Numbered from the stretch's first letter, positions 1 to 9,639 are shown. The stretch: DNA of 64,000 nt from Paenibacillus polymyxa M1 (GCF_000237325.1 NC_017543.1:302577-366576); one strand, 5' to 3'. Made by a program: numbers and translations. The notes: generated from the letters alone by a model not told the origin.

Positions 1-106
1 AGGGCAATTGAGCCAATTCATTAAAACCTCATTGTTAGCGACGTCCCTTTTAAATAATTCGAATATAAATATTTCAGTTAAACAGATAGAAGGAGACTAT
101 AAAAAC

Positions 107-1198
107 ATGTTTAAACTAGAGAAAACCCATGGAGTGCATGCAGAAGGAGTAAAGAAGCGTGAACATGTTACTAAGGCGGCATTAGCTTCATTGAGATTAG
201 CTCTCAAGGCTTATTTCAACACTTACTATATCTGTAGTAAAAAAAGATTGGTAAGTAGTATGTGTGTCACACCCTCTGACCCGTTCTATGATATTAGTAT
301 GGATCAAATAGATAGGCTTTGTGAAAATGTTGACTATCAAGAGCAATATATGCAGACCATTTTTCATTTCCACCATTTTTTTGAATTATTCTTAAAAGAC
401 ATTCTTAGGAGGGTTCATGTTAACTTAGCAAACAAGATTATGCTTAATGGTAAAGATTCATCTGAAATATTAAAGGTACTATTAAATAGTGGAGACGTGG
501 ATATTAAACAGGACAACACTGCTGAGTTTGCTGTAGCTCTAGACAGAGTTTGTACTTTATCCAAAAGGACTGATGGTTCTGTACCTATCGTCGTAAAGAC
601 AATTACCGACTATAAAAATACTTTGAAAGATCTTAATACATTGAGGAATAAGGCATGGCATAAAGGGATTTACATTCTAAAAATTACAGAATTAGATCAG
701 TTTATTTCTCAAAATATCTTACCTTTACTTGTTAAGGTTTTGAAAACAACTCAATATGGAGATTTGGAAAAGTATTGGAAATACGAGGAGGTCGAGTTTG
801 ACCCTATAAATGAAATTATATCTGCTGGTTGTTCAGGAGTAGTTGATTATAAACGTATTGCTTTTTTTAAGTCTTATGGTCTTGCTTGTTATAGGATACC
901 TAGGTGGAATTACGATTTATTGGACATAAAAGCAAAAGCAAAAGCGATTGTTAGAACAGTACATGATCTCAAACTTGAGACATGTTATGTATGCAATGAA
1001 GAAACACTGTTAGTCAGCACTGTAAGTGATCATGAAATTGATCAAGAAGGAAACTTTTTGGGAGCATGGTGGAACACAACAGCAGCTGAATGCCTCAATT
1101 GTACGCTATCTGTGTTTCCCGATGCCGGTGAGCCAAAGGACTACGGTGTAAAAAAAGAAGTACTTTGGAAATCTGGGGACTATGAATACGAAACTTGA
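107..1198 (+). CDS. HEPN-like protein with C-terminal zinc ribbon
   Basis: Predicted 363-residue protein of unknown function. The start at 107 follows an AAGGAG ribosome site by about 10 nt; an upstream in-frame start at position 8 lacks a site. The mostly helical middle contains R180-NKAW-H185, which fits the RX4-6H motif of HEPN ribonuclease domains, next to acidic and hydrophobic helices. Near the C-terminus, C293/C296 and C329/C332 form a four-cysteine zinc-ribbon pattern. HEPN proteins often act as RNases in toxin-antitoxin or defence systems, but one motif is weak evidence and activity is inferred. The next gene follows after 113 bp on the same strand. Confidence 0.6.
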   Translation: MFKLEKTHGVHAEGVKKREHVTKAALASLRLALKAYFNTYYICSKKRLVSSMCVTPSDPFYDISMDQIDRLCENVDYQEQYMQTIFHFHHFFELFLKDILRRVHVNLANKIMLNGKDSSEILKVLLNSGDVDIKQDNTAEFAVALDRVCTLSKRTDGSVPIVVKTITDYKNTLKDLNTLRNKAWHKGIYILKITELDQFISQNILPLLVKVLKTTQYGDLEKYWKYEEVEFDPINEIISAGCSGVVDYKRIAFFKSYGLACYRIPRWNYDLLDIKAKAKAIVRTVHDLKLETCYVCNEETLLVSTVSDHEIDQEGNFLGAWWNTTAAECLNCTLSVFPDAGEPKDYGVKKEVLWKSGDYEYET

Positions 1199-1311
1199 TC
1201 GTGTCTTGCCATTTAAAGAAAGATGGATAATGACGATATAAATCTTAAAGAATATTTAACCTTCAATTTCTTTAATAGATTTAATTTTTTAAAAAATTTG
1301 AGGATGTGAAA

Positions 1312-1962
1312 ATGATGTTGACTCAAAAAATGGCGAGCTGGTTGAGTATAGATGGTGGGGGCATTGACCGTACACTAAAACTAAATCAAGTATCTAATGT
1401 GCAGGATTATATAAAGAAGAAGAAGGTACGCTCAAAGATAATGCAAGGGCATGAATCTGTTATACTCCCAATTGAATACAAATTTAAAAATTCCGACCTA
1501 CAAGCAATTCAATGGGCAGCTGAGAGCGTGACAATGATGGCTCTAAAAGATTATTCTATAACCTTGGGAGCAAATGATTTTCCGCTCATGAATGGATACA
1601 CGATGAATCTAGAAAATTCAGATAGCATATGGCTAACATTGGAAAGCCAAGGGTTTCGTGAGGTTCTTCATGCTCGATTTGAACTTAATAAATTCAATCT
1701 GACGGAAGCCCTTTATGCGCTTGAAATTCCCACTGATACTTACTTTGGCAAAAAACAAAAATTATTACTTAGATTCGATGTAAGAGAAAGGAAAGAACTT
1801 CTTATTATTAAAAAGTCACTCTCCATATTGGCATATCAAAGATTGGTGCGTGAGCCTCACGGCGATCTGTTTGCACAAGAACTGGAGTCAACCTATAAAG
1901 ATGCGTTAAATGATTTAACAAGATGGATAAAGGGTCTAAATGATGATTCTTCCTCTAATTAA
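1312..1962 (+). CDS. hypothetical protein (216 aa)
   Basis: I do not recognise this family. The ATG at 1312 lies 8 nt after GAGG; a GTG at 1306 is less well placed. The protein is soluble, with no signal peptide or membrane segment. It is rich in Lys, Leu and Glu and ends in a helical tail with several Asp and Ser residues. It lies downstream of the HEPN-like gene in the same direction, and a hairpin terminator follows directly at 1976, so the two could be one transcription unit. No function is proposed. Confidence 0.6.
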   Translation: MMLTQKMASWLSIDGGGIDRTLKLNQVSNVQDYIKKKKVRSKIMQGHESVILPIEYKFKNSDLQAIQWAAESVTMMALKDYSITLGANDFPLMNGYTMNLENSDSIWLTLESQGFREVLHARFELNKFNLTEALYALEIPTDTYFGKKQKLLLRFDVRERKELLIIKKSLSILAYQRLVREPHGDLFAQELESTYKDALNDLTRWIKGLNDDSSSN

Positions 1963-1975
1963 CATGATAAAGGTA

Positions 1976-2014
1976 GGCGTGAAGTGATTTTTATATCGCA
2001 TCACGCCTTTTTTA
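1976..2014 (+). terminator. Rho-independent terminator
   Basis: A GGCGTGA/TCACGCC stem is followed by a run of seven T, 14 bp after the stop of the preceding gene. Confidence 0.75.
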
Positions 2015-2274
2015 TTGTTTGTTCTATGTTTATCTGAACGGAACCTGTCACCTTATGGGTTTTCCAACACTGCAATCTAAATTCCACCCAGTGTGTTTAT
2101 AGTTTGATCAATTTAATTTGATCATTTAAGCTTGGAAGGCAATAGTGATATCTACTGGATTTAACTGAATCACTTTATAATATGTTCAGATTTTAATTCG
2201 GAAGTTCTTAAATCTAAGTCAAGTTACTGTTAAGGACTAAATAATGAAGATTTATAGGAAATGGTGGGGAAAGT

Positions 2275-3222
2275 ATGCAAACCATAATAGAAATATACAA
2301 AAGTATCTTGAGTGGTAGGACAAATAGATTTCCAAACTATACATGGGAATCTGAAGAGGAATCAATTCAAATTTTTAAGGTTTGCTTTCGATACTTAGTG
2401 ACTGAACGCTTAAAGTTCGATAGAGAAGAACTGATAAGTAAATTAAACGCAAACTTTATTTTCAAATACAAACTATCCACCCCCTTCTCAAATTTTTTAT
2501 CAAGTAATCCATATAAGGCGGTTACTATCGCTTTTCCTGAATGGAGAGTTGAGCCTTGGGAATTGAAGACAGTCCCGTCTGGTACTTGGGATAATATTAA
2601 TAACATAAAGAATGCCAGCATCCAATATTACAAAAAAAATAATCTATCAAGAACCGATTTGATTAATGGTGAAAGAGAAGCAGGATTATCTAGGTTTGTG
2701 GCAGCTTATAGAAGACTTAATCAGAATAAAACCAATGGTGATATTGATAATGATCCAGACTATTATTTTGAGTATTTAAAGGTAGTTTTTCCTTATCATA
2801 ATTTTCGTATATGGGAGTTTAAAAGGGTTTCTATTGATCTTTGGTCTGACCAAGACATTAAAGAAGGATTTTTAGACTTTTTTCATGAACTAAAATGGAG
2901 CAAGTCAGAGGTGATTGAAAAAATTCACAGAGACTTATTTGACAAGACTGGGCTAGCATATTTATTTAAGGTGAAATTCAAAAGAAACTGTGCAGCTCTG
3001 TTGGAGTTTTTATATAATGAACCCATGAAAGATATGCGCAACCTTCGTGTCTTAAGAGCTCCTAAAAGAAAATTGCTTCCAAACGATATAAGGGTAATAA
3101 GAGAAATGTATAAGATAAATAATAGTGAAAAGACTAGAAAGAGTCTTGCTGTTAAATACAAAGTGCATGAATCCACTATTAGAAACATATGGAATAGAAG
3201 CACTTGGAAAAACATTGAATGA
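2275..3222 (+). CDS. internally repeated protein with C-terminal helix-turn-helix (DUF4046-like?)
   Basis: 315-residue protein. Motifs like FPEWRVEPWELK...GTW (around residues 88-108) and FPYHNFRIWEFK...LW (around 172-191) show an internal repeat of about 85 residues, and the N-terminal GRTNRFPNYTW stretch may be a third diverged copy. The last 45 residues read as a helix-turn-helix (a MYKINNSEKTRKSLAVKYKV-type stretch, then the recognition-helix-like HESTIRNIWN). The repeat pattern recalls Bacillus proteins annotated DUF4046, but I cannot confirm that. A DNA-binding role is inferred from the C-terminus. It stands alone, about 310 bp downstream of the previous gene. Confidence 0.55.
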   Translation: MQTIIEIYKSILSGRTNRFPNYTWESEEESIQIFKVCFRYLVTERLKFDREELISKLNANFIFKYKLSTPFSNFLSSNPYKAVTIAFPEWRVEPWELKTVPSGTWDNINNIKNASIQYYKKNNLSRTDLINGEREAGLSRFVAAYRRLNQNKTNGDIDNDPDYYFEYLKVVFPYHNFRIWEFKRVSIDLWSDQDIKEGFLDFFHELKWSKSEVIEKIHRDLFDKTGLAYLFKVKFKRNCAALLEFLYNEPMKDMRNLRVLRAPKRKLLPNDIRVIREMYKINNSEKTRKSLAVKYKVHESTIRNIWNRSTWKNIE

Positions 3223-3449
3223 GTGTTTACTTTACTTCTTGATGGTCTAGGAATCAGTCGATTAATGTTTTTAGCTAACGGGAGTATAATTAAAACAGTG
3301 AAATGTGTTTGTGTCTTTTTATGTCTTCGAAAAAAGACTCGTCTTGTTTTAAAGAATGTCCACACTGCTTCTGTATATATCAAGCCAACAGATGCTTTGT
3401 TATAATCCTGTTTGGATTAATCATGAATGTATGAGGAGGTTATTAACCA

Positions 3450-3737
3450 ATGAGCGATTGGAATGAGGAGAAGGCCCTGAAACGGAGTGATATTGATCAA
3501 GTGACTGGCGTAATCCATAAGATTTTACATGAGACGATCGACCAGCTAGGTATAGCTTACGGCATCGTTAGTGAATTTAGTTATAACTCTGAGGAGCCGC
3601 CATCCTGGACCGTTAGTATCGATGACTCCAAAACCGTGCTCAACCCATCCCTCCTGTTCCAATATATGAAACAGCATAGGAATTTAAACGATGCGTTAAC
3701 TCAGTTTATGCGTGATCACTTCTCATATTTCGCTTGA
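3450..3737 (+). CDS. hypothetical protein (95 aa)
   Basis: Small acidic soluble protein with a good ribosome site (GAGGAGG, 3432-3438) about 11 nt before the ATG. It is predicted alpha/beta, with no cysteine, signal peptide or membrane segment. GC is somewhat higher than in the preceding gene, which may mean a different origin. Family not recognised. Confidence 0.55.
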   Translation: MSDWNEEKALKRSDIDQVTGVIHKILHETIDQLGIAYGIVSEFSYNSEEPPSWTVSIDDSKTVLNPSLLFQYMKQHRNLNDALTQFMRDHFSYFA

Positions 3738-4353
3738 ATAAAGCATCAAAAGTGAAGGATACTTTACAAGCGTGATACGGGAAGTTTATCACTGATTGGT
3801 AGCATTTAAATTCCGATTTAATAACTTGTCATTCGGCCACTATAAAACGAAGCGGGATACATAGTAGCATCATTATAAAGAAGCAAGGGTGTCTCGTGAC
3901 TGATTCAGGGGTAGTACCGTTTTCTGAGCTCTATAAAAGCTCCCCCGCTGTAAGATAGGAATTGGGATTCTCCAATTAGAATAAGCGATTTATGTCACCA
4001 TGTTTCGTGTGAGAAAATTAAAGTTAGGATAACTCCAAAAGAGATCCTAAGCATAATTAGTTCTCTAATCACACAGTTATAACACGGGTCCTCTGATTAT
4101 TCTGGCATAGTCCGACCAGCCAAGCAGATGGCGTATGAACCCATCAACCAATCATATAAATAATGGGATGGTTTATAGGCAATACGCCAAGTTAAGAATA
4201 ACAAAAAGATTACCCAAAAAAGAAAAATGGGACTTTTCAGCCTCTTCAGCAAAGTATTTCCCCTCACTCCATTTACAATTATTGTACAATATCAATGTGC
4301 AGATCTTCAGAAGCCTTCAGGAAAATATGCGTGACAAGGAAGGAGCTTTTAGT
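3738..4353. other. ORF-poor region, possibly structured
   Basis: No credible gene. Around 3890-4140 there are several short complementary segments (for example GAGCTC...AGCTCCCCC near 3927-3953 and AGGAT...ATCCT near 4025-4050) that could fold as an RNA. I recognise no known riboswitch or ncRNA class. Reading frames here lack ribosome sites. Confidence 0.3.
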
Positions 4354-4470
4354 ATGACTACTGCCCTGCTTATAGTAATAGTGGGTATTGTTTTTTTTGT
4401 AGCGCTTTTTACTTTCTTAATTATTGTTATCAAAAGGTGGACTAACAGGGATCGAAATAAGATGAATTAA
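4354..4470 (+). CDS. single-pass membrane peptide (38 aa)
   Basis: Short ORF with a strong site (GGAAGGAG) 8 nt before the ATG. Residues 3-26 form one hydrophobic helix rich in Val, Ile and Phe, followed by a charged cytoplasmic-type tail (KRWTNRDRNKMN). A strong terminator follows 40 bp after the stop. The layout fits holin-like type I toxins or small membrane stress peptides, but no antisense RNA is evident. Longer in-frame starts at 4135 and 4327 exist but lack ribosome sites. Confidence 0.5.
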   Translation: MTTALLIVIVGIVFFVALFTFLIIVIKRWTNRDRNKMN

Positions 4471-4509
4471 TCAGTTAGGAGTTCTTTACGGGTGATCAAA
4501 ATGAAGAAA

Positions 4510-4543
4510 GACGTTTCTGGGAAACCGGAAGCGTCATTTTTTT
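4510..4543 (+). terminator. Rho-independent terminator
   Basis: A GACGTTTCTGG/CCGGAAGCGTC stem with a GAAA loop is followed by a T run. It sits after the 38-residue membrane peptide gene. Confidence 0.75.
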
Positions 4544-5154
4544 GGGTTGCTGGAGTTTGACAACACATTCAAATTTTCGTGTTTCTAAGGCCTTACATCA
4601 GATCCCGCAGTTGGCTTGCTTTAATTCGACGAACATTTCGGAGTAGCCTTTCGGGATCGGTGACTAACCGGCAGCGGAGCGATGAGCAGGCAAGATAAGT
4701 ATTCTATTGGGAGAACAGTAGCTCTAAGGCGGGAAGAGCACCCACATAAGAGGCAGTATGTACCCCTCTGGAACGCTACTCTCACCGATAACTAGATTGA
4801 CTACGCTGGGAGAATGCGCCCAGCAATGGAGTTAATTTAACGCTTATTCACGGAGCGTTATCTGTGAGCCAAATCAAAGAGGCAAATGTCATTAATGGCT
4901 CTATATTATTTTCATAAATATAGTTGGTTAAGTTCATAACTATATACGGTGAGCATTTATGCTGCCTAATAAAAGACCGACAGTCCCACATGCCTATTAT
5001 ATTCTGATCCATATATTTATGAAGAAACGAATCAGCAAAGATATAAATTTCTTATGTCAAAACTAGTTGAACTTAGTGGGGGGCTAAGCATGTCTATTTT
5101 GTTTACTATTATAGTATAATTGACTTTATTAGAGTAAAAGGAGCAGAATAACAT
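4544..5154. other. 610-bp non-coding stretch with GC-richer core
   Basis: No ORF with a ribosome site. The core, about 4570-4870, has higher GC than its surroundings and many short complementary segments (CCCGCAG/CTGCGGG-like and GGCGGGAAGAGC segments). It could be a structured ncRNA or a decayed element. From 4880 to 5150 the DNA is AT-rich; it ends in a plausible promoter (TATAGTATAAT near 5110) and the ribosome site of the next gene. Confidence 0.3.
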
Positions 5155-5625
5155 ATGCGTTTAGTTGAGCCTTTCGTAATGACATACACGTTAAATAGTG
5201 GAATCAAAGGATCTATTGCATTGTCCAACAAACAAATACAGGATTGGATGGAATCTTATAGAATAGGCAGTAAATTCGTGACGTCAGTTGGCAAAGAATA
5301 TTTTGGATTAAATCCGGAGCTTGTAGCAGACTTTAAGGTACATAATGAATTTAGTGAGCAAAGGGAACATTTATCAGTGAATCAAATAACGACAAACAAG
5401 GAAAATGAACAGTTGAAAAATGCTTATAGTCAGTATGAGACATTGATTCAGGTGGAGTGTAAATGTGGGGAATCCTATGTCGCTAAATCAACGTTTAAGA
5501 GGAGTAAATGGGGCTGCAGAAGTTGTGGCGAAATTGTTTTCTTAGACAGAAATAAAGGGCAAGTTAATACTGTGGAAGGTAAAGCGTGGTATATGACAAA
5601 TAGGTATTTTGTTGAGAGGAATTAA
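5155..5625 (+). CDS. hypothetical protein with C-terminal zinc ribbon
   Basis: 156-residue protein with the site AAAAGGAG before the ATG and a TATAAT-like box near 5113. Residues 100-125 contain CKCG...CRSCG, a typical four-cysteine zinc ribbon. The N-terminal part (EPFVMTYTLNSG..., GSKFVTSVGKEYFGLN) looks like a small beta-rich domain. The family is not recognised; a nucleic-acid-binding role is only suggested by the ribbon. Confidence 0.55.
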   Translation: MRLVEPFVMTYTLNSGIKGSIALSNKQIQDWMESYRIGSKFVTSVGKEYFGLNPELVADFKVHNEFSEQREHLSVNQITTNKENEQLKNAYSQYETLIQVECKCGESYVAKSTFKRSKWGCRSCGEIVFLDRNKGQVNTVEGKAWYMTNRYFVERN

Positions 5626-5739
5626 CTTAAATTATTGAACGGTAATTAAGTGCATTAGATACTAAATTATAAAGTTAGAACTACCTTAATGAAATGAAGT
5701 TGAAGGTTTATCGATACTTAATTCAATTGTGTAAAGAAA

Positions 5740-5862
5740 TTGGCCCACTATGCGGATCGCTTAGAACATAACAAATTTGACAAAGCTGCCTTCGCCAAGA
5801 TCGTCGAGCTAAGCCGGATCGATATCCTGAACACCGACCGTCAACCTTTGGATGCCTGGTGA
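5740..5862 (+). pseudogene. gene fragment (C-terminal 40 codons)
   Basis: An open frame reading LAHYADRLEHNKFDKAAF... with protein-like composition ends in TGA at 5860-5862. It has no start or ribosome site. It appears to be the 3' end of a lost gene, next to the ankyrin pseudogene. Confidence 0.4.
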
Positions 5863-6070
5863 AGCTTCTGGCCGTAAATAATGTTGAAGAGGTATATAAA
5901 GGTCATTTAAGCTCCTGGTATAGATAGCAAGAGGGTTTGCCTTTAAAGTTGTACACTTCGTCAGATCAGAAAGTCTCTTCCTGCATTAATTAGAGTTCAA
6001 TTCACCTGTATGTTAAACTTGCAAGAAGTTATCTGCTATTTATCTATTTATAAGGGAGCGGAAAAATGAT

Positions 6071-6959
6071 ATGGGTAAAAAGAAAAAAACATTACCCGCC
6101 AATTTTGATATGATCTGGTTAAAACGAATGATATATCTGCCTTAAAAAAGGTATTTGAGCTATGCTAATGGGATGCCCGAGGGGGTTACAGCAAAGGTAC
6201 CGCCCTCAGCTTCCGGCAAATACCGGATGAAATGGTTCGCTGGCTTGTGGAGAAGGGGGCTGACATCAACGCTGCCGACAACTATAAGCGCACCCCTATT
6301 CATGCCCAAGCTGCAACCTGGTCCGGAAATGCTCTTCTTACTCCTTGAGCTAGGCGCGGATCTGGAAGCTCTTGATTACCAGAATGAGACACCGCTGCAC
6401 TCAGCAGCAGCTTCTTACCGGACCAAAGCAGTGCGGGATCTGGTGATCCGCGGTGCAAATGTCCATGCAGAAAATAAGCAGAAAAACACACCTCTCGCCA
6501 AAGGATTATTACAATGCCGGAATATCAATATAGTTCACATGGCAGAAATCTCGGGAATTATGCTGGATGCCGGAGCTGCAATCACGCCGGGGATGAAGGA
6601 ATCCGTGCGGCGAATTGCCAAGGATTTTGAATTCGTCAGAACAAATTACAATAAAGATCAGGTGGAGGAAACTGAAAATGCTCTCCTGGAGCTATACCGG
6701 CAATTTGATGATGAGCCTATAGCGAAACTGGAGAAACATGATGGAATCTCTCCCATCATGGTAACGGCAGCCTCATGGCCCGCAAAGCACCAGGAGCTAT
6801 GGGATGTTCTCGTCCCTGCTTCAGGACACGCGAAAACGGTGCAGGGAGAGGTTATCCGAATCACAGGGCGGGTGGGCTCATGAAATACTTAATAACGGCC
6901 GGGGAAACTGGGATGCCAATTACCGTAAAATGCTGGATGCACTGATCTTGCCAGATTAA
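6071..6959 (+). pseudogene. ankyrin-repeat protein, frameshifted
   Basis: Typical ankyrin sequence is readable across frames: LVEKGADINAADNYKRTPIH, then LLLELGADLEALDYQNETPLHSAA, then LVIRGANVHAENKQKNTPLA. The natural start appears to be ATG 6071, after GGGAGCGG. The frame shifts near 6110-6240 (the N-terminus is split), near 6325, and again near 6880, where the tail NGRGNWDANYRKMLDALILPD resumes and ends at 6959. A long open frame (6155-6883) exists only because one frame stays open. At least three frame changes mean the gene is not functional. GC is higher than in the neighbours. Confidence 0.8.
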
Positions 6960-7102
6960 GCGGGCTGGCGGTGCAATGGGCACTTGCCAATCCTCAGCAC
7001 ATTTCTATGACACAACCCGATTATTCCCGTTAAATCTTCTGTAAGAGAAGAACATGCTGTGTTCAGATGAATTATATCTTCCTCCATAAAAACTTAGGGA
7101 TC

Positions 7103-7630
7103 TTAGAATCTATTCCTTTGAGGCGTTACTTTGGGAGAATCAGTTTCTGACACACCCCATGTTGTGACATGCACTATGTCGCCGTTAGCTCTCCATTGTA
7201 TTTCATAATTTCCTGAGCGCAGCCCTAGTGAAAAAGAATTTACACTATCCCAGAGCAATTTTTTATGAGCGCCAATCGTCTTAACAATATATTGTTTTCC
7301 ACTGTCTGTATGCACCAGGCTAAAAGTAATGGTTGAATCACCAGTGTTTTTCGCAAAAATTTTAAGATGCCCGTATCCAGGATCTAATACAAAGCGTGAT
7401 ACTGGGTTCTTCTCATTGTCGAACATGTCATTAAAAACATCACTTGCTCTTTGCGGAGTGATTACATGGTCACCAGTAGTTGTTATAACAGCGCCTTGAG
7501 TCGCCGCATTCGATGCTGCAGAATCAGTTACAGCACCATCAGAATCTGCAAGGATCGCACAGGGCACGGCAATAGCTCCCCCAATTAAACCTAAAACCAA
7601 GACTGATGAAACTAAGTAAATTTTTTTCAT
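7103..7630 (-). CDS. secreted protein, paralogue of the 36.8-kb gene
   Basis: 175 residues with a Sec signal peptide (MKKIYLVSSVLVLGLIGGAIA, cleavage near AVP). The mature C-terminal half (residues 70-165) matches the gene at 36814: GHLKIFAKN... versus GHVKLCLKN..., KLLWDSVNSFSLGLRSGNYEIQWR versus the corresponding AWNS...GLRSGDYILQWR, and a shared TWGV end. It is predicted to be a small beta-sandwich acting outside the cell. The strong site AGGAGG precedes the ATG. This copy carries a Ser/Thr/Ala-rich linker missing from the paralogue. Function unknown. Confidence 0.7.
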   Translation of the reverse strand: MKKIYLVSSVLVLGLIGGAIAVPCAILADSDGAVTDSAASNAATQGAVITTTGDHVITPQRASDVFNDMFDNEKNPVSRFVLDPGYGHLKIFAKNTGDSTITFSLVHTDSGKQYIVKTIGAHKKLLWDSVNSFSLGLRSGNYEIQWRANGDIVHVTTWGVSETDSPKVTPQRNRF

Positions 7631-7778
7631 GAATTTTTCCTCCTATCGAACTATAATAGATTCCGTATGGAATACCCATGGATTGATTGGGTTATCTTGT
7701 TTTTGCCATACAGCATTAACGCATTGCTTAGTCGTCATATGTATAAAGCCCGGCGTTTAGCGCAGGTGTCTTGTCCAT

Positions 7779-7874
7779 TTATTTTCTTTTGAAAAATCTA
7801 TCATATACAACTAAAGCGACAACAATGGTAAACACCTGGAATAAAAACTGTGGTACAAAGATTAAAAAACCCAT
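7779..7874 (-). CDS. 31-residue membrane peptide
   Basis: A short ORF with a near-perfect ribosome site (AAGGAGGG, 6 nt before the ATG). The product begins MGFLIFVPQFLFQV, continues as one hydrophobic helix (residues 2-23) and ends in a basic tail (DRFFKRK). It lies upstream of the secreted protein at 7103-7630 on the same strand, 148 bp away. Toxin-like or small regulatory membrane peptides look like this, but the role is unproven. Confidence 0.5.
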   Translation of the reverse strand: MGFLIFVPQFLFQVFTIVVALVVYDRFFKRK

Positions 7875-8232
7875 TTAATTCCCTCCTTGAATGGTCTTCT
7901 CATTATTATTTTTGAATTACTTCTTGTATAAAAAACGAAAGATAGTTCTTCTAATTGTAAATTCTCTTCTTATTTTTAGCAAATATGGACAAAGGTTGTA
8001 ATCTAAATCGATGTATAACCTTGTTCCTAAGTCTCACATTAAAAAATAGCAGTATATGCTCAACTGTGAAGCTAGAAAACTTAGCATTATGGGTAGAAGA
8101 TTAGTTGGCAGGCGCACTTGGAACGTGCTAGCGCTTAACTCTAAGTGGCAGTACTATAAATCATGAACACAGTTTGAATAAATCGGTTCATTATGAATAA
8201 TAAGCGTGCATAAAATTTGGGAAGCAAAAATC
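7875..8232. other. AT-rich intergenic region
   Basis: No gene seen. It holds the first copies of two short repeats: TGAACACAGTTTGAATA (8164-8180, near-copy at 9631-9647) and TTGAATAAATCGGTTC (8174-8189, exact copy at 8411-8426). Confidence 0.4.
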
Positions 8233-8426
8233 ATGATTGAAAGTAAAGAAGGTCAATTTTAAGTACACCTAGTTTATAAAGTCACTGAGGAGATATATAC
8301 TCCCATTCGTCAATTTATCGATGTACTAGAAACTGAACCGGCAGCGAATGATTTTGCAAAATCCTTTGTTTTGAATCTTCAGAAGTCTGTTCAAAACCTC
8401 AAGTAACATATTGAATAAATCGGTTC
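8174..8426. repeat. direct repeat TTGAATAAATCGGTTC flanking a small broken gene
   Basis: An exact 16-bp repeat at 8174-8189 and 8411-8426 brackets the interrupted gene at 8233-8406. It could be a recombination relic, an insertion footprint or a duplicated regulatory site. Both copies are followed by sequence like a promoter or leader of the next gene. Confidence 0.5.
8233..8406 (+). pseudogene. small gene interrupted by an in-frame TAA
   Basis: ATG 8233 reads MIESKEGQF, then TAA at 8260-8262, then continues in the same frame as VHLVYKVTEEIYTPIRQF... to TAA 8404-8406, 57 codons in all. The continuous frame with protein-like composition on both sides of one stop suggests a nonsense mutation, not chance. 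Copies of TTGAATAAATCGGTTC lie 44 bp upstream and 5 bp downstream. Family unknown. Confidence 0.5.
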
Positions 8427-8444
8427 TTAAAGGGGATTAAGTAT

Positions 8445-8735
8445 ATGAGAATAAAAAACAATTTAAAAGTTTACAAATTTGATGAAGAAAAATATCAGTT
8501 TTTGAAGGAAAATCCCCACAAAATAGCTTGGGACGATTTTAAAAGAGGTATAAATGATTTTCCAGATTATGCACAAATAAATAATCCATATCTTGAAAAG
8601 GGCAGTTCAGATTACTGGTTTTGGAGAAAATTCTTCAACGAATTCTTTAAAACTGAGCGTTGTCAGTTTAACTTTATACTTCGCCTTATCAATTCTTTTA
8701 TGATTACAGGTGAAGAGCTTATTGCAACAAATTGA
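8445..8735 (+). CDS. hypothetical protein (96 aa)
   Basis: Small aromatic-rich soluble protein (many Phe, Tyr and Trp; KENPHKIAWDDFKRG, SDYWFWRKFFNEFF). The start follows AAAGGGG. No family is recognised. It lies between two broken genes, so its own function may be on the way out, although its frame is intact. Confidence 0.5.
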   Translation: MRIKNNLKVYKFDEEKYQFLKENPHKIAWDDFKRGINDFPDYAQINNPYLEKGSSDYWFWRKFFNEFFKTERCQFNFILRLINSFMITGEELIATN

Positions 8736-8789
8736 ATATGATGAGTACATTAGTTCGTTAATCCGTATATACTAACGGAGGCGATTCTG

Positions 8790-9330
8790 ATGGAATTTGT
8801 ACAACCGATTCGGAGCGTAACGAAGTTAGAGGAGATGAAGACAGTTCTCCGAAGTCGTTCTGAGCGCGATTGGTTTCTTATGGTAATGGGGATTAACGTT
8901 GGACTGCGAATAAGTGATTTGATTCCTTTATTGGTCCGGGATGTAAGAAATAAATCTCATATTGTAATTCGGGAGAAAAAGACCAGCAAGAAAAAACGGT
9001 TCCCCATAAATGCCGAGCTAAGAGAGATTATTAACGATTATATCAAGGGCAAGAGGGACGATCAGCCATTATTTCCATCCAGGAAGACCGGTAGGAACAT
9101 TGATCGTGTACAAGCCTATCGTATTCTAAACCGCGCAGCTGTGGAGGTTGGGTTGGCTGAAATCGGTACGCATACGTTACGGAAAACCTGGCTATCACTT
9201 TTATAAGCGGTACAAAGACGTTGCTCTTCTTCAGCAGATATTCAATCATTCAGCGCCGCCCATCACCATGAGATACATAGGGATTAACCAAGATATTATT
9301 GATCAAGCGATAAGTGGGTTTCATTTATAG
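8790..9330 (+). pseudogene. tyrosine recombinase (phage-type integrase), frameshifted
   Basis: The first frame (8790-9206, site GGAGG) carries the start of the catalytic domain: GLRISDL with the first catalytic Arg, then VIREKKTSKKKR and GTHTLRKT (the H-x-x-R box). At about 9183 the frame moves; the rest (GYHFYKRYKDVALLQQIFNHSAPPIT...) includes the second His region and MRYIGINQ with the nucleophile Tyr, ending at 9330. A 2-bp loss after LRKT would explain the shift. The length matches small stand-alone catalytic-domain integrases of Bacillus and Paenibacillus, and all catalytic residues survive across the two frames. Confidence 0.85.
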
Positions 9331-9342
9331 GAGGATAATTCT

Positions 9343-9630
9343 ATGCTCAATAAATTTAAATTAGTAATTTAAAAACACAACGAACAACCGTTCATTTTTG
9401 GAGACGATGAATTGATTCAAAACATTTTAGAAGAGGCCGGTATTACAATCGAGGAACTACCTGAGCTTGCAAAATACCTCGATCGGGAATATAAAGTGGC
9501 AATCCGAGAGAATCGGGAAGAAGTAGCGGACAAGATTGAACGTCTTCAATATGGTGTAAATTTCATTTTTGAAGCACGTAGTGAAAACTACAAAGTAAGC
9601 TACAAAACCATGTATATTGAACAAATATAA
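9343..9630 (+). pseudogene. small gene with in-frame TAA (remaining ORF 72 aa)
   Basis: A strong site (AGGAGG) precedes ATG 9343, which reads MLNKFKLVI, then TAA at 9370-9372, then continues in frame as KHNEQPFIFGDDELIQNILEEAG... to 9630. Translation could restart at TTG 9412 after GGAG and give a 72-residue acidic helical protein. The sense sequence on both sides of the stop supports a recent nonsense mutation. Family unknown. It is located directly after the broken integrase. Confidence 0.55.
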
Positions 9631-9639
9631 TGAACACCG

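Noticed and set aside
3223..3405. 60-codon open frame after the 2275-3222 gene
   Set aside because: It begins at a GTG that overlaps the previous stop, has no ribosome site and reads as low-complexity Val/Leu/Cys text. I consider it chance.
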